From: Byssothecium circinans
Taxonomy: Eukaryota; Ascomycota; Dothideomycetes; Pleosporales; Massarinaceae
Assembly: GCA_010015675.1 (NCBI GenBank)
Contig: ML976996.1
Location: forward strand, 95,769-158,110
Direction of reading: 5' to 3'
DNA length: 62,342 nucleotides
Within the stretch, counting starts at the first letter, position 1, and every line of letters begins with the position of its first letter. The notes below the pieces were generated by a model, which had not been told where the DNA came from, searched no databases, and worked only from the letters and a program-made list of their open reading frames with translations. Positions 21,613 through 32,865 of this stretch are shown in pieces. Made by a program: the position numbers and the translations under genes.

Positions 21613-22718
21613 TCATAACGCTCTAACCCTCAGCACAACGACCGAATTGACAACATCGGTATGTGGATGTAATTCCGCAAGAACGTCGTAGCCGATTCGC
21701 GAAAGGTCTTCCGACAGTTCGAGAACCTGCGTATGATCAGTGGAGCTCCATGGATCGGCAAGAAAGGAACGTGGCCTTACCGGGTACAACACCGTCCTCA
21801 ACCCCCGCGCACTCCTCGCCAAAATCAAAGTCCCAGGCCTCACTCTTCTCGACAGCGATTCCAAGATGGTCAACTTCGCAGTTGTATCCATTCCAACGAG
21901 CGCGGCGAGGAACACGACGTCCATATCTTCCCACTGTACTCCCTTTGCCGGATCACTGTCGGTTGCGTCATCTTCGACACTGACGTCTTCATGCACGAAA
22001 TTCATGCTCTTCCCGATCGACAATTTCTCACTCAATTCCTTGGACGCTTGCAAAGCAGAAGCATCGCGGTCGATGTTGTGTATCCTCACATTAGGCAGAA
22101 TGTCCAAGAGGCAAAAAGAAGTCAGGGGAAGCGGCCCGGAACCAATGAAGGCGACGTGGAGTGGTGATGTGCTAGTCGTTGCTTGCGGAAGGAAAGCGCG
22201 GAGAAGGGAGGTCTCCAGGCGTGAGAGATCGACATAGTTTGTGTAGTAGGGAAACTGGCGCAAGAGTGAGCGGGGTGACGTATCTACTCAGCAATGTTAG
22301 CCACGATTCCAATTGCAATCCAAAGATGAAACCTACTAGTCGACACCGGAGTATCCAAAATCCTCCGAGCCCAATGCCTCTCCAATTCCCCCTCCGCAAT
22401 TGCACATATTGGCTGAAGCGAAGCACACAGCTCCGACACGCCATCGATACCGAGGAATTGTGCCTCGAACTCCGAACCATACGGCTGGATACAGAGTCCG
22501 ACTAATCGGGTGAGCAAGCCGTTGACTTTCTCGCCAGGTGATAGGTCGTCCAAATAGCTAAGCTCTTGGTAAATGCCACGGAGGTCATTGAGCAGTTGGT
22601 ACGCTGCTGTTGAAAGAGCGGTCGGTGTCGCGGGGGGCGTATGCGTCGAAAGCTTAGCTGCCTCCTGACTCGCTTTTTGGCCCGTGGTTCTTGTCTTAAG
22701 CTGGGTAATGGACACCAT
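21613..22718 (-). CDS. Nicotianamine synthase-like protein
   Basis: Condenses S-adenosylmethionine units into the metal chelator nicotianamine or a related opine-like metallophore; fungal members exist alongside the plant enzymes. Exons on the minus strand are 22337-22718, 21781-22283 and 21613-21726 (332 aa; plant enzymes are about 320 aa). All introns are GT-AG, 53-54 nt, and keep frame. The N-terminal half is helical (LLTRLVGLCIQPYG). The SAM-binding Rossmann part shows HVAFIGSGPLPLTSFCLL at about 165, IHNIDRDASAL as the acidic loop and VVFLAALVGMD, all typical of the family. No targeting signal is visible. No transporter or partner gene is adjacent, so the metal handled is unknown. Confidence 0.88.
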
Positions 22719-23476
22719 GATGGCTCGCTAAGGGGCTCAACTTGAACGAAGGAGGAATTATACAGAAGAGGAGGAGTAAACAGTGCAATACGGATAGCGA
22801 ACGAGTCCGAGCACGCGTGCATGGTCCGCGACCAAACGAAGCAGCAGCCTCTTATACCAATCAAAGATCGACAAAAGTCAGCAAAGTGAGGCGTAAGGAG
22901 AGCACTGTGCAAATTCTGCCATGTTGTGTGTGGGGGAGGCGCTGGCCGGGATGTGGTTGGGGCAGATGGCTAGGAGAGTACTGTGATGGTGCGTTGGTAT
23001 CACTGGCAGCGACATGGCTTGCTGGGGTAATGAGTCGTTGACAGGGGTCATCGCTATGGAGTTTTTATTCTCGGGCGAAATTTGAAAGTGGCGAAATTGG
23101 CTTACAGTAGTGAAGATGCCTGCTGTGAGTTAGTCAAATATATCTGCCAAAGGGCGATCCTTGTAAGTAGCTGTCTATCCCACTGATAAGTCAACCAATC
23201 CTAGAGTTATAAATTTGTCTTAACTCGTAGGATGATTGTAAACGGGCGCGGGATATTAATACGCCATGAGTGCAAAGTAAAGTAGAAGCGTAGTTACGCT
23301 GACGACGACTGTTGGGGGCAAGGCGGCGTAGGACTTGACGAGTTTAGACCAGGATCTCTTGAACGTCGTGCAGGATTATTATCTCGATTCTCGCGTGGGG
23401 TATCCCGTACCTTGCTATTGCGTTGTCTTCCTAGCCCGCGCACATACCACTTCGGGGTAGCCTCCGTCGCTTCCGC
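22719..23476. other. Intergenic
   Basis: Promoter side of the nicotianamine synthase gene and 3' flank of the amidohydrolase. No other feature recognised. Confidence 0.5.
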
Positions 23477-25409
23477 TTATGACTTGCCTTCACGCTCCTC
23501 CAATATTTGCTTCCCAAGCCGAGATTCTTCAACGTATTTCTTTCGCTGGCTATTCCAAGGAAGATCCTCAGGACCAGGCCTATGGTAAACTAGCTTACCG
23601 CCCACCCACGTCTCCTTCACCGTCGCCTTCCGTAATGACTCCAGGTCGAGTACCTCTAGTGGCTCGTCTAGGACGACCCAGTCTGCGTAAGCACCCGCTT
23701 CAATGACACCGGCTTTCCCCTCGAGGAACGCAGCATATGCAGGGTTGATCGTAAAACCCTCCAGAGCTTCCTCCAGCGTTACTGCCTCCGAAGTGTGCCA
23801 GCCATCTTTGCCACCTGCAGCGTCGAGGCCAGTTCGTGGACTACGTCGTGTAACTGCTGCGTAGATGCCTTCAAATATGTTGGCTGGTTCGACCGGAAAG
23901 TCGCTCCCAAAGACTGGGTTTAGAGGTAGCAGAGAGCGCATGCGGTAGGCTTCCTTGCCAGTACGCGCTTTTCCGAGTCGGCTTTCGGCATAGTACATGT
24001 CTGAAGTGGCGTGCGTGGGTTGAATAGATGGAATGATGCCGATCTCGTTCATTCTGCGCTGGTCATCTGGGTGGATGATCTGTGCGTGTTCAATGCGGAA
24101 CCGGTGCTTCTCCTGACACTCGCGGAGAGTAGAGCCTGGACACAGTACCTTCAAAGACTCTTCGAAGGCGTCAATGGCGAGGCGGTTAGCCAGATCTCCG
24201 ATAGCATGGATGTTAACTTGGTATCCAGCACTCGCCCAATCGTGTGTGAGTTTTGTCAAGGTGGTAGCGTTTACGAGGAGCGAGCCGGAAGAGCTCTTCT
24301 TGTCACTGTACGGCTCAATCATAGCACTACCCCAGCTCCCGAGGGCGCCGTCTGACACATGTTAGCACAAGTCGAAGTCATGTAATGGTTGAACTGTACC
24401 TCCGAAGAGCTTGACACTGCGCACCTGCAGCTTTCCATCCGGTGTAGCGCCCTTGGTCGCATCTTGAGGACAGAACGTGTTCCTCGTCTCACACTCCAAC
24501 ATCGCGTAGACTCGCACAGTCCAGTCATCATCCTGAGAAAGTTCTTCGTAGAGCTTGAATTCCGAAGGGAAAACACCAGCATCGTGCACGCCGACTATAC
24601 CGAATTTATTCAGTTCATACATGGCATCTTTAATGAACTTCGTCCTCTGCTCTCTGTTCGGTTTGGGATAGTACTTCATGACAATGTCCATGGCATTGTC
24701 GCAGAAGACGCCTTTCGCAGGTATTTCACCACCCGGAACTTCAGGTAGAGGGTCTGGTAGGAGAGATAAAACCTTCCCAGATACCCATATACAATGTACG
24801 TCTACGCGATCAAGCATGACATATAGATCCTTGAAGGTACTATCAATCTCCAGGTCGTTCTACACGAAGTCAGTATCAACTTGAATTGAAGCTGCACGAT
24901 CAGATTATGGCTCTTACCGCGACAGGCCAATTCCCTTTGAAGTTTGCCTGGTCCCAACCCACGCCTCGCAGCCACTGCTCGCTGGCCCCCGCCTTCTCGT
25001 TCAGTAACCTGTACTGGAGCAGCCGATTCTTGACTTCATCCATTGACTGAGAACCAAAAAGATCCACCGAATTTCTCGACTCGCCCAACTGCATCAAATG
25101 GCCATGCCCATCCCACAGCCCAGGAATCACATGCCCTGTTCTCGCCTCTTTGACGACATCATAAGATGTCTCGTCCAGAAAGACTCGTTTGAACCGTCCA
25201 TTGCTGATACTGAAGCATTCGGCGTGCGGTACTTCTATCGAATTTGTTCTTACAGTGACGTAGCAACGCGTCTCTTCGAAAAGCTGTTGGATGACTTTGA
25301 ACGCGATTGAATTGGAAAATGGCTTGATAAGAGGTCCTGGGTTCTGGTAGACGACGGCGACGAGAGCTCCCAGACTCGACAAGAAAAGGAGTGAGCCTAT
25401 AGAAGGCAT
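23477..25409 (-). CDS. Membrane-anchored amidohydrolase, family 3 (YtcJ-like)
   Basis: Metal-dependent hydrolase of the amidohydrolase superfamily (Amidohydro_3); substrate unknown. Exons on the minus strand are 24918-25409, 24400-24859 and 23477-24351 (608 aa). The first ATG is at 25409 and starts a hydrophobic N-terminus (IGSLLFLSSLGALVAVVY), a signal anchor. The beta-strand-1 metal ligands are in GLWDGHGHLMQ. IHAIGDLANRLAIDAFEE supplies the next histidine, FRIEHAQIIHPDD a further one, and VFGSDFPVEPANIFEGI the catalytic aspartate. The C-terminal part (GVIEAGAYADWVVLD) is the usual small beta domain. All signature residues are present, so the enzyme should be active. Confidence 0.88.
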
Positions 25410-26487
25410 GTTGACTGGTCTCCTTTGGCAGTTGGGATGGAGATGGGAACGCAAGGATGTAGAGGATTTTCGAACTGAAGCCCTTATCGATACCACGGTT
25501 CGTCTAGATTAGGAAGGTGCGATAAGATACCATACCGTCCGGTTCACGTCTGATTTCTCAACACCTTAATCGGTCGTTGAGATTCCCAAAGCCCTTTCCA
25601 TTTTGCTTTGCTGAGTGGAATCTGAGGCTATGAATCGCTTGAGTCGCACACTCTTGCGGTGGGAAATAAGCGGGATTTAAGCGCAGACCCCCGAGAATGC
25701 GAAAGGCCACCAAAGACCACTAAAAATTAATGTTTTTGCATTTCTAGAGGGTTTTAGGGCTGCAAAAGAAATACTAAGGTAGTTTTTAAGGTTGCAGAAT
25801 TGTATAGAGGTGTATTTCTGGTGTGGTGTTATTGCTTTTCAAGTAGGAGGTCTGTGCGCTTAAATCCCGCTTATTTCCCACCGCAAGAGGCACACCACCA
25901 GGATACTCTGCGCTGACTAAAGCTCGACTCCCTGACACCCTGACATTCAACAAAACCCTTGCGCTAATAACCACCACCAACACTTCCCTCCCAGTTCTTC
26001 TCAATTATTCCCTTCGAGGTGTTCTGTCCTGATGTTCCTGCAGTTGAACAGAGTGTCGAGTACCTAGTATGCACTGAAACCGGTCAACAAATGGCGGTGT
26101 GTACGGCCTCGGCATTGCTTCTTCGCACCATAACCCATCACCGGCTGTATCAGAAACCTGTACAAAGCCGTTTGCCTCCACTGCTCCAGTCCCGCCCTTG
26201 AGATGCGCAAGCTTGCATTCATTCTCTTGGCTCCAACTGCACATTGGCTACGACATGGTCTTTGGCTGCCTTCTAGTGCTCGGCGGTTAGTGTGGGGTCC
26301 GGACTTAAAGATGCGCACTGTCCCATGAAAAAGTTGGAAGGCTGAAGAGCCTCAGCATCTTTCTTCCACAACGCACGTTCGCATGTGCAACGTCTTCATT
26401 CGATTCGTGTATTGAACAGATTGCAACAGTCCCTTTTATATTATTCTTCCCAGCTCCCTTCAGTAGATATCCTGGATCCTACAACAC
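25410..26487. other. Intergenic carrying a MITE
   Basis: 1.08 kb between two divergent genes. The MITE at 25651-25889 lies closer to the amidohydrolase. The rest holds no recognisable gene. Confidence 0.6.
25651..25889. mobile_element. 239-bp MITE with 35-bp terminal inverted repeats and GCACA target duplication
   Basis: The first 35 bp (25651-25685, beginning CTCTTGCGGTGGGAAATAAG) are a perfect reverse complement of the last 35 bp (25855-25889); similarity continues past a 2-nt indel. GCACA flanks both ends (25646-25650 and 25890-25894). The interior is AT-rich and codes for nothing, so this is a non-autonomous DNA transposon. The 5-bp duplication does not fit Tc1/mariner (TA); the superfamily is open. 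Confidence 0.92.
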
Positions 26488-28794
26488 ATGGCCACGCAAG
26501 AGGTGGAAGAGCTGCGGAAGCAATTAGAAGCACTTCAACGTTCCCATGATACGCTATTGAAGAGCCTCGCTGCATCGAAGGAGACTTATGAGCTTCCAGA
26601 GACACCACGTTTCCATAGATCGGCGACGAGGGATGATCGGCCAGGCGACGCGGCTTTTGCTGACACATCAACCCTATCCACCGATTCTGAAGACGAAGAC
26701 GAGTCTTTCTTCGTGCAAGGAGATTTGCCTGCAAAGTCATTTGACCATGAACACCTACGGGAACATTTGAAGAAACACGACTGGAAAGAGCATGGAAGAG
26801 CAATCTTGGCGCCCATCATTGCAGATCCCGGGAAGCTTTCCAAACAACCACATCTTTTCCATATAGGCCCCGGTCCTGCGGACGATCGATCACATTATTC
26901 GCATTTCCAAGTGTACGATGTTGGGCCTGATGGAAACGCGGAATTAGTGGAGACGAGTGGGAAGGACATGTCCAAAGCGACCGAGATCTGGCATTCTATT
27001 CGCAACATTGGCCAGGACACTAAAAAGCAGACTGTTGGCCGCATAACGATTGCCCGGGAACCCGCGCCCATTCTATTTGGCGCCTTGCATTTAACACTGC
27101 ATGAGACCTTCGATATGGACGAGTTGTTCAGGCACTTGGTTCGGACTGATGCGTCTTCAGCGCACATGCATCGTGCTTTTTACGAGGACCGGACGCACCA
27201 GAAGACCTTTTTCTTCAATTTTGAATATTATACTGTGCTGGGCGATGACTGCTCACCCATGGAGTGGCAGCGTTCTGATAAGGATCGAGAATCTAGTGGT
27301 GATGACACACATATCCCTTTATCTCGTTGTGGTGCTATTGTAGCTCTGGCGTTGTTTGACGACAAACCGCGACGCATACGGAATAGAGGGCGGAGAGCAA
27401 GGACGAAGTATGGTTGGGTGCAGGATATATGGTCTCCGGTACGTTGTCTCCACGTATAGCCTACCTTCGCCCACTGGTCGGTGTGATGGCTTGACGATTA
27501 GTCGTGTGTCTAGTGCAATGACTTCACGCCGGATGAGCTCTGCTGACTTTGCACCACTCTTTTAGTGGCAAGTGTTGCAACTAGAGTGCTTTCCTGACTG
27601 GAGGGCCACTGCAGATACTTTCGAGTCTGGACATCGCTATCTTAACGGTCCCGAGGCGTTCCTATATGCGCTCATCACAGAGTACAAAGATGCCAGAAAA
27701 CGATACGAGGAGATTTACAAACGTATTACATCGCTTATCACCCCAGCGCTTGGCTTTCTTTTCGACGCAGATCTACGAGACCAACGGCTGTTTGAAGATA
27801 GGAAGTTTACCTGGACGCGCCGGTATTTTTACGCTCACCAGACGCTGGGAAGTGTCAACGATAGCATTAAATCGATGATTGACGCCTTCGAAGATACGTT
27901 TACCGATGAAGTGTGGGAAGGAAAAAGTAAGACACTATGGCCGCTTTTTGAAGAGTCACCACGCAATGATCACTGGAAGCGAAGGTTGAGGGTACTTCGG
28001 TTGCAGTTTGAACGCGAGATGAAAGAACTCCGCATCCTCCAGCGTGAGAATAACGAACGACGGCGCGAGATAGAATCGCTGCAAGAACACCTGTTCTCGG
28101 GTACCTCAATTCAAGAATCGCGCAAGTCGGTCGAACTCTCCGACATCACAGTGCAGCAGGGTCGAAACATCAAGCTTCTAACCATCGTCAATCTATTTTT
28201 CATGTAAGCGCCCCCTCTTACTTGGGTCCAATTCTCTATCCGGCTAACACAGTCTCTAGGCCACTTACATTCGTAACCTCCGTCTTCGGCATGACAAACA
28301 TGCCTCCAGATCCCGCACCCGACTGGCCATTCGCAATAACCCTCGTCGCAATCTGCATCCCCTTCTTCTCCCTCATCGGCTTCCTCTCCACAAACTTCGG
28401 CTACAGTATCTGGGCCGCAAAAACAAAACAACTCTACCGTTGGATACTACCGAAACCCAAACCCTCGCAGGCGGAAGGTGATGGATTTGCGCCCAGTCCT
28501 GTCAATCGGACGCTGTCAACTGAGGAAAGCATGCGGTTGCGTATGGGTGAGCGGGCTCGGAGGGAGGGGGAAAGAGTTAGGGAAAGGGAGATGGAAAAGG
28601 GGAGGGAAAGGAGGATTAGCTTTAGGGAGAAGAAACAGGAGAGGGATAGCGCGAGTCATCCGCATATTAAGAGGATGGTGGAGGCGATGGGGGAGGGGAG
28701 ACAGAGTGGGCTTGTGCGGATGGGGACGTTGGTGGGGAGTGAGGGGGTGCCGAGGGCGAGTAAAGAGACCGTTGTAGATGTGAAAGATGCATAG
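26488..28794 (+). CDS. CorA-like Mg2+ transporter-type membrane protein
   Basis: Fungal member of the CorA/ZntB metal-ion transporter superfamily. Exons are 26488-27438, 27566-28203 and 28260-28794 (707 aa). A short N-terminal coiled coil (VEELRKQLEALQRSHDTLLK) and an acidic patch precede a large soluble domain. A long helical stalk (about 430-540) leads into two membrane segments near residues 545-615. The first ends with TSVFGMTNMPP, where GMTN stands in for the classical GMN signature of CorA; the second is ITLVAICIPFFSLIGFLS. A charged tail of about 90 residues follows. Many fungal paralogues of this type are annotated only by this C-terminal module, so the transported ion is uncertain. 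Confidence 0.82.
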
Positions 28795-30318
28795 AGATAC
28801 AGGGATACAAAACCTCCATGGACTATGCAATAGCGAAAGGCGAAGGTTACTGATCACGGCCCATTACTTTTGATGACTAGCGATATGTAAAGGCTGCGTT
28901 GACTAGTTCATGGATTGTCATCCGCTGGAGTTGCGGCCATCGCAAGTTGGATGGAGGGCCACGAGGGCCAGGTTTGTAGCGGTTATTACTAAAATCTGGC
29001 TTCACATGAGTTTAGTTACGTAGTTTGTTAGGTCGTATACTGCGTATAAATTTAAGCCTCTTACTTATCTTCCTTCTTTATCTACACCCTCGCATACTTA
29101 TAGCTTCCCCTTTTAGTATAGATAAGAATCCTTTAGCTATTCCTATCCCTAGGGATAGCTGCTTTAAGAACCTATAGCCTCTTCCTCTAGCATCCAAGGA
29201 AGTACTCCTAGATTTTAGCAGAAGCGTAATAATATATCTAACGAATCTAACGACGACATCAAGCTACTTAGGTAGATGGACCTAGTCATCACGCCAGCTT
29301 CCCGAAGGTAAGAAACCCTCACTGCTACTGTATAACGCGTCACTGATCTGAATAGCCTCGCCTGAGGATTGTCATCCGCTTCTGTCAAGGGGTCTTTCAT
29401 CTCGACTTGGGGGCTTGAAAAAGCCGTCAGACTATCTAATTCATTCGGGAATGCCGGAAAAGTGTTCGTTGTTGTCAATCTGCCTATGCGTTCTCAATGG
29501 ATCGCGTGCAGTCTCGTCCGTTTGGCATCTACTTGTAGCTACCTCCTCACGTACAATCACCATCTAAGCGCGTTTGCTCACACACATACGTACCGAAGAG
29601 CTAATGTCAAGTGGCTCCGATGATCGTGAACGCAACTAAAGCCAGATTGCGGCTACGCAGGAGCAAATACCTCATGAACTAGGGGATCACAATGCTTTAC
29701 GGGAATCTAGCTTTCCATTTTACAACTCTTTCTTTAAAACGTAGCTCGAGATGTGATTTTTCAGCGATGAAATACTCTTGTGCTAGTGTACAATGAGGAC
29801 GATATATGAAATTGGGGAATTCTCGAGGGTAATGACGGGACGACCTAGGACGACCTCGGGGTGAAGCAAAAGACGCCAGTGATAGATTGTTTATGAACGG
29901 TGGCGTTGGGAAAGCAGCCTTGATCAATTAGTGTATGGTCATATTTCAAAAGCCTCACAAGTTTCCCATAGTTTGGCATAGATGAGGGAGTCGTGAAATG
30001 TAATCAAGTTGACCATCAGGGAGAGGAACAAAGAGACGCGTCGCGAGAGGAAGCTAGGACGGGTTAGTGTGGTTCGACCCGTACCCCGCCACCACGTCAC
30101 TGCCCCTCTACACCACCAAAAGATACAGACAACAGTGCGAGGAGAGTGTACAAGTTGATATATTGTACAAACACTGTACTTTGATCGCTTCTGTTTCGAC
30201 ACGCTTAATAAAAGCTCCAGCACAAAACCACCACTTTAGAAAGTCCTCCTTCCAAAAAAACCTCCACATCTCCCTTCGAAATCGCAACCTCGACTTCACA
30301 CACAACCCACAGTCCAAA
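28795..30318. other. Intergenic with TA-rich decayed sequence
   Basis: The stretch 28985-29290 is rich in TA dinucleotides and poor in CpA/TpG, as expected of an old RIP-mutated repeat. A segment at 28928-28990 resembles 55222-55292. No gene is recognised. DOM34 starts at the right edge. Confidence 0.5.
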
Positions 30319-31631
30319 ATGCGCCTCCTGAAACGCCAAATCGACTATAAAGATGGCTCAGGCTTCGCGATCCTCCTCCCTGAAGAGCCAGAAGACATGG
30401 TACTAATAGCCTGTACCTCCCTATGAACCCCACAGAATCTCACAACCCACAGTGGCACGCCTACAACTTAATCCAACCGACCGACTCCCTCCGCGCCCGC
30501 GCCCTCCGCCGCGTAACTAAAGAATCCGCCTCGGGCTCCACCGCCTCGCAACGCATAGCCCTCGACCTCACCATCCAAGTAACCACGACCGAATTCGACA
30601 TCGCCTCGGGGCAACTCCACGTCGCCGGACGCGTCACCTCCGAAAACGAGCACGTGAGACTCGGTTCCCACCACACGCTCGACCTCGAACTGAACCGCAA
30701 ATTCACACTCGAAAAGGGCGATGGATGGGACAGCGTAGCCCTGGACATGCTGACGGAAGCCTGCAACACGGACAAGCGCGCCGAACTATGGGCCGTAGTA
30801 ATGGGCGAAGGCCTAGCCAACATCTGCCTCATCACGGAGCACCAAACCATCCTGCGGCAAAGAGTCGAAGTCAGCGTGCCGAGGAAGCGAAAAGGCGACG
30901 CGAGTAACCACGACAAGGGCATAGAGAAATACTTCTCCACCGTGCTCTCCACACTACTTCGGCACATGGACGCTTCCAGCTCCAGCACCACCAGCACCAC
31001 TACCATCTCATCCTCCTCCCAGCCCGAAAAAACAGTCCCCCTCCTCCTCGCTTCCCCGGGCTTCATAGCCACCGCCTTCCTCGCACACATCAAAGCAGAA
31101 GCCTCACGCACCGCGAATAAAAAACTCCTCGCACTAGTCCCCACGATCATCCTCGCTCACAGCTCAAGCGCACACGTCCACTCCCTCTCCGAAGTCCTCG
31201 CCTCGCAGGCCATAACCGCGAAACTCAGCGATACAAAGTACGCGCGCGAAACGGCGCTCATGGACAAGTTCCTCGCGCTCATGCGGCAAGATGACGCGCG
31301 GGCGTGGTATGGGCCGCGGGAGGTCGAGCGGGCGGTTGCCAGGGGCGCTGTGGGAAGAGGTGGTGGCGTGTTGCTTATTTCGAATGCGCTGTTCCGCGCG
31401 CAGAACGTTAAGGAGCGGAGGCGCTGGGTGGGGCTTGTGGAGAGAGTGAGGGGCGTAGAGGGGGGTGAGGTTAGGGTGTTGAGTTCGTTGCATGAGAGTG
31501 GGAAGAGGTTGGAGGGGTTGGGGGATGTCGCTGCTATTCTCACGTTTCCGGTTGAGGATCTAGATGAGAGTGAGGGAGATGATGGGGGTAGTGGGGAGGG
31601 TGATGATGCGGGGGAGGAGATGGTGATTTGA
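30319..31631 (+). CDS. DOM34: DOM34/pelota, ribosome-rescue factor
   Basis: Paralogue of eRF1 that, with Hbs1, dissociates stalled ribosomes in no-go and non-stop mRNA decay. Exons are 30319-30399 and 30453-31631 (53-nt intron, 419 aa). The N-terminus MRLLKRQIDYKDGSGFAILL and the junction EPEDMWHAYNLI are diagnostic of the Sm-like N domain, followed by HHTLDLELNRKFTLEKGDGWDSVAL. The central eRF1-like domain lacks the GGQ peptide-release motif, as pelota proteins do. The C-terminal domain ends with a Gly/Glu/Asp-rich tail after ILTFPVEDLDE. The Ser/Thr-rich run near residue 210 is a local insertion. Confidence 0.95.
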
Positions 31632-32865
31632 TTCCATGGGATGGGAGTTTAGGTGTGTGAACGGCGTAGTGCTCTGGTATGGCGTGGAGATAGAAAGAAA
31701 GAAAGACAGAAAATACCCTCTTCGAGAATTATCACAGGCATAGATAGATCTCCCCAATCAAAGAAAAATACATTATCATAAAAAACTATCCCCCCGTAAA
31801 CACACTCCCCCAAAAAGATACAACACCGTATACATACCTTATTCAAACGACACTATCCCCACGCTATGCTATCGTTATTACTGGAAGCTGGAGGTTATCT
31901 CCCCCCAGCAAGCTTTCTCCTAGTATGCGTGATAGTGATACATACCTAGCGCATGAATGACCCGTAAATTAGAACTACATGATATAAAACACACTGACCG
32001 TCGCATAACAACCAACCTTCTCCCGGAACGTTGAAACTCTTACTTCTCAAACACGCGCAGTGCAGTCTTGAGAAAAAGTAAAGCCGAGCAAAGAAAGCGA
32101 AGCGAAGCGAAGCTACGAAAGAAAGAAAAGGTTAGATAGAGAGTTCACGTTTCAAATGTTCATTGCATTCCACTCCGGTCTATCAGGGATCCGCTAAGGC
32201 GTAAAAGTACCATGCAGAAAAGAAAAGAAAAAAGAACCAGGAAAGGTGGGGAAAAAATGGAAACTACCTATACAACAAAGCCAGGCAACGAAAAAAAGGG
32301 AAAGTACATGATACAAAATACCTCTTCCTCCCCTCCCTTCCCTTTGCCCTCCCAGCCGTCCATCGTCTTCCTCACCCATGTCGTTCTCATACTTTCCTAA
32401 GACACAGGATAGGGCGCACCTCAGACACATGAAAAACGAGAACCGTATAGACGTACAAACAAGACAAAGCGGAATATTCAGATGGGTTTGGTATCACAAC
32501 ATGTTTCCCTTCCTCCAAAACGAACGATTGAATGAATGGGAACAGAAGGTGATTGCTATCATTCATCCGCCGAGAACACCCACACTCCATCCAATCCAAT
32601 CCGGTCTTTATCTCCAAAATGGCTCGAAAAACTCACAGGCCGTTGCGAGTGAGGTCACATGTTGTTTCTAGATTTCCTTTTCTTCCTTTTTTTTATACCT
32701 CTCTTGATTGATTTTGCCGCCGGTTATCCTTTTCTTTGTTTGCAAAAACGCCTCTTCCATAGATTCCCGTGTGACGTGTACATGGTTGAGATCTGTCGTT
32801 GATATCGTTGCCTGTCGCTCATATCATATCCCATCTCTTCTCAGCTTGTGTACTAAGCGCCTCCG
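31632..32865. other. Intergenic between convergent genes
   Basis: About 1.2 kb of pyrimidine- and A-rich sequence with no gene recognised. It includes the short purine-rich run GCGAAGCGAAGCGAAGC near 32097. Confidence 0.5.

Noticed and set aside
30461..31150. Antisense open frame of 229 codons across DOM34
   Set aside because: DOM34 is unmistakable on the plus strand; the antisense frame is a composition effect.
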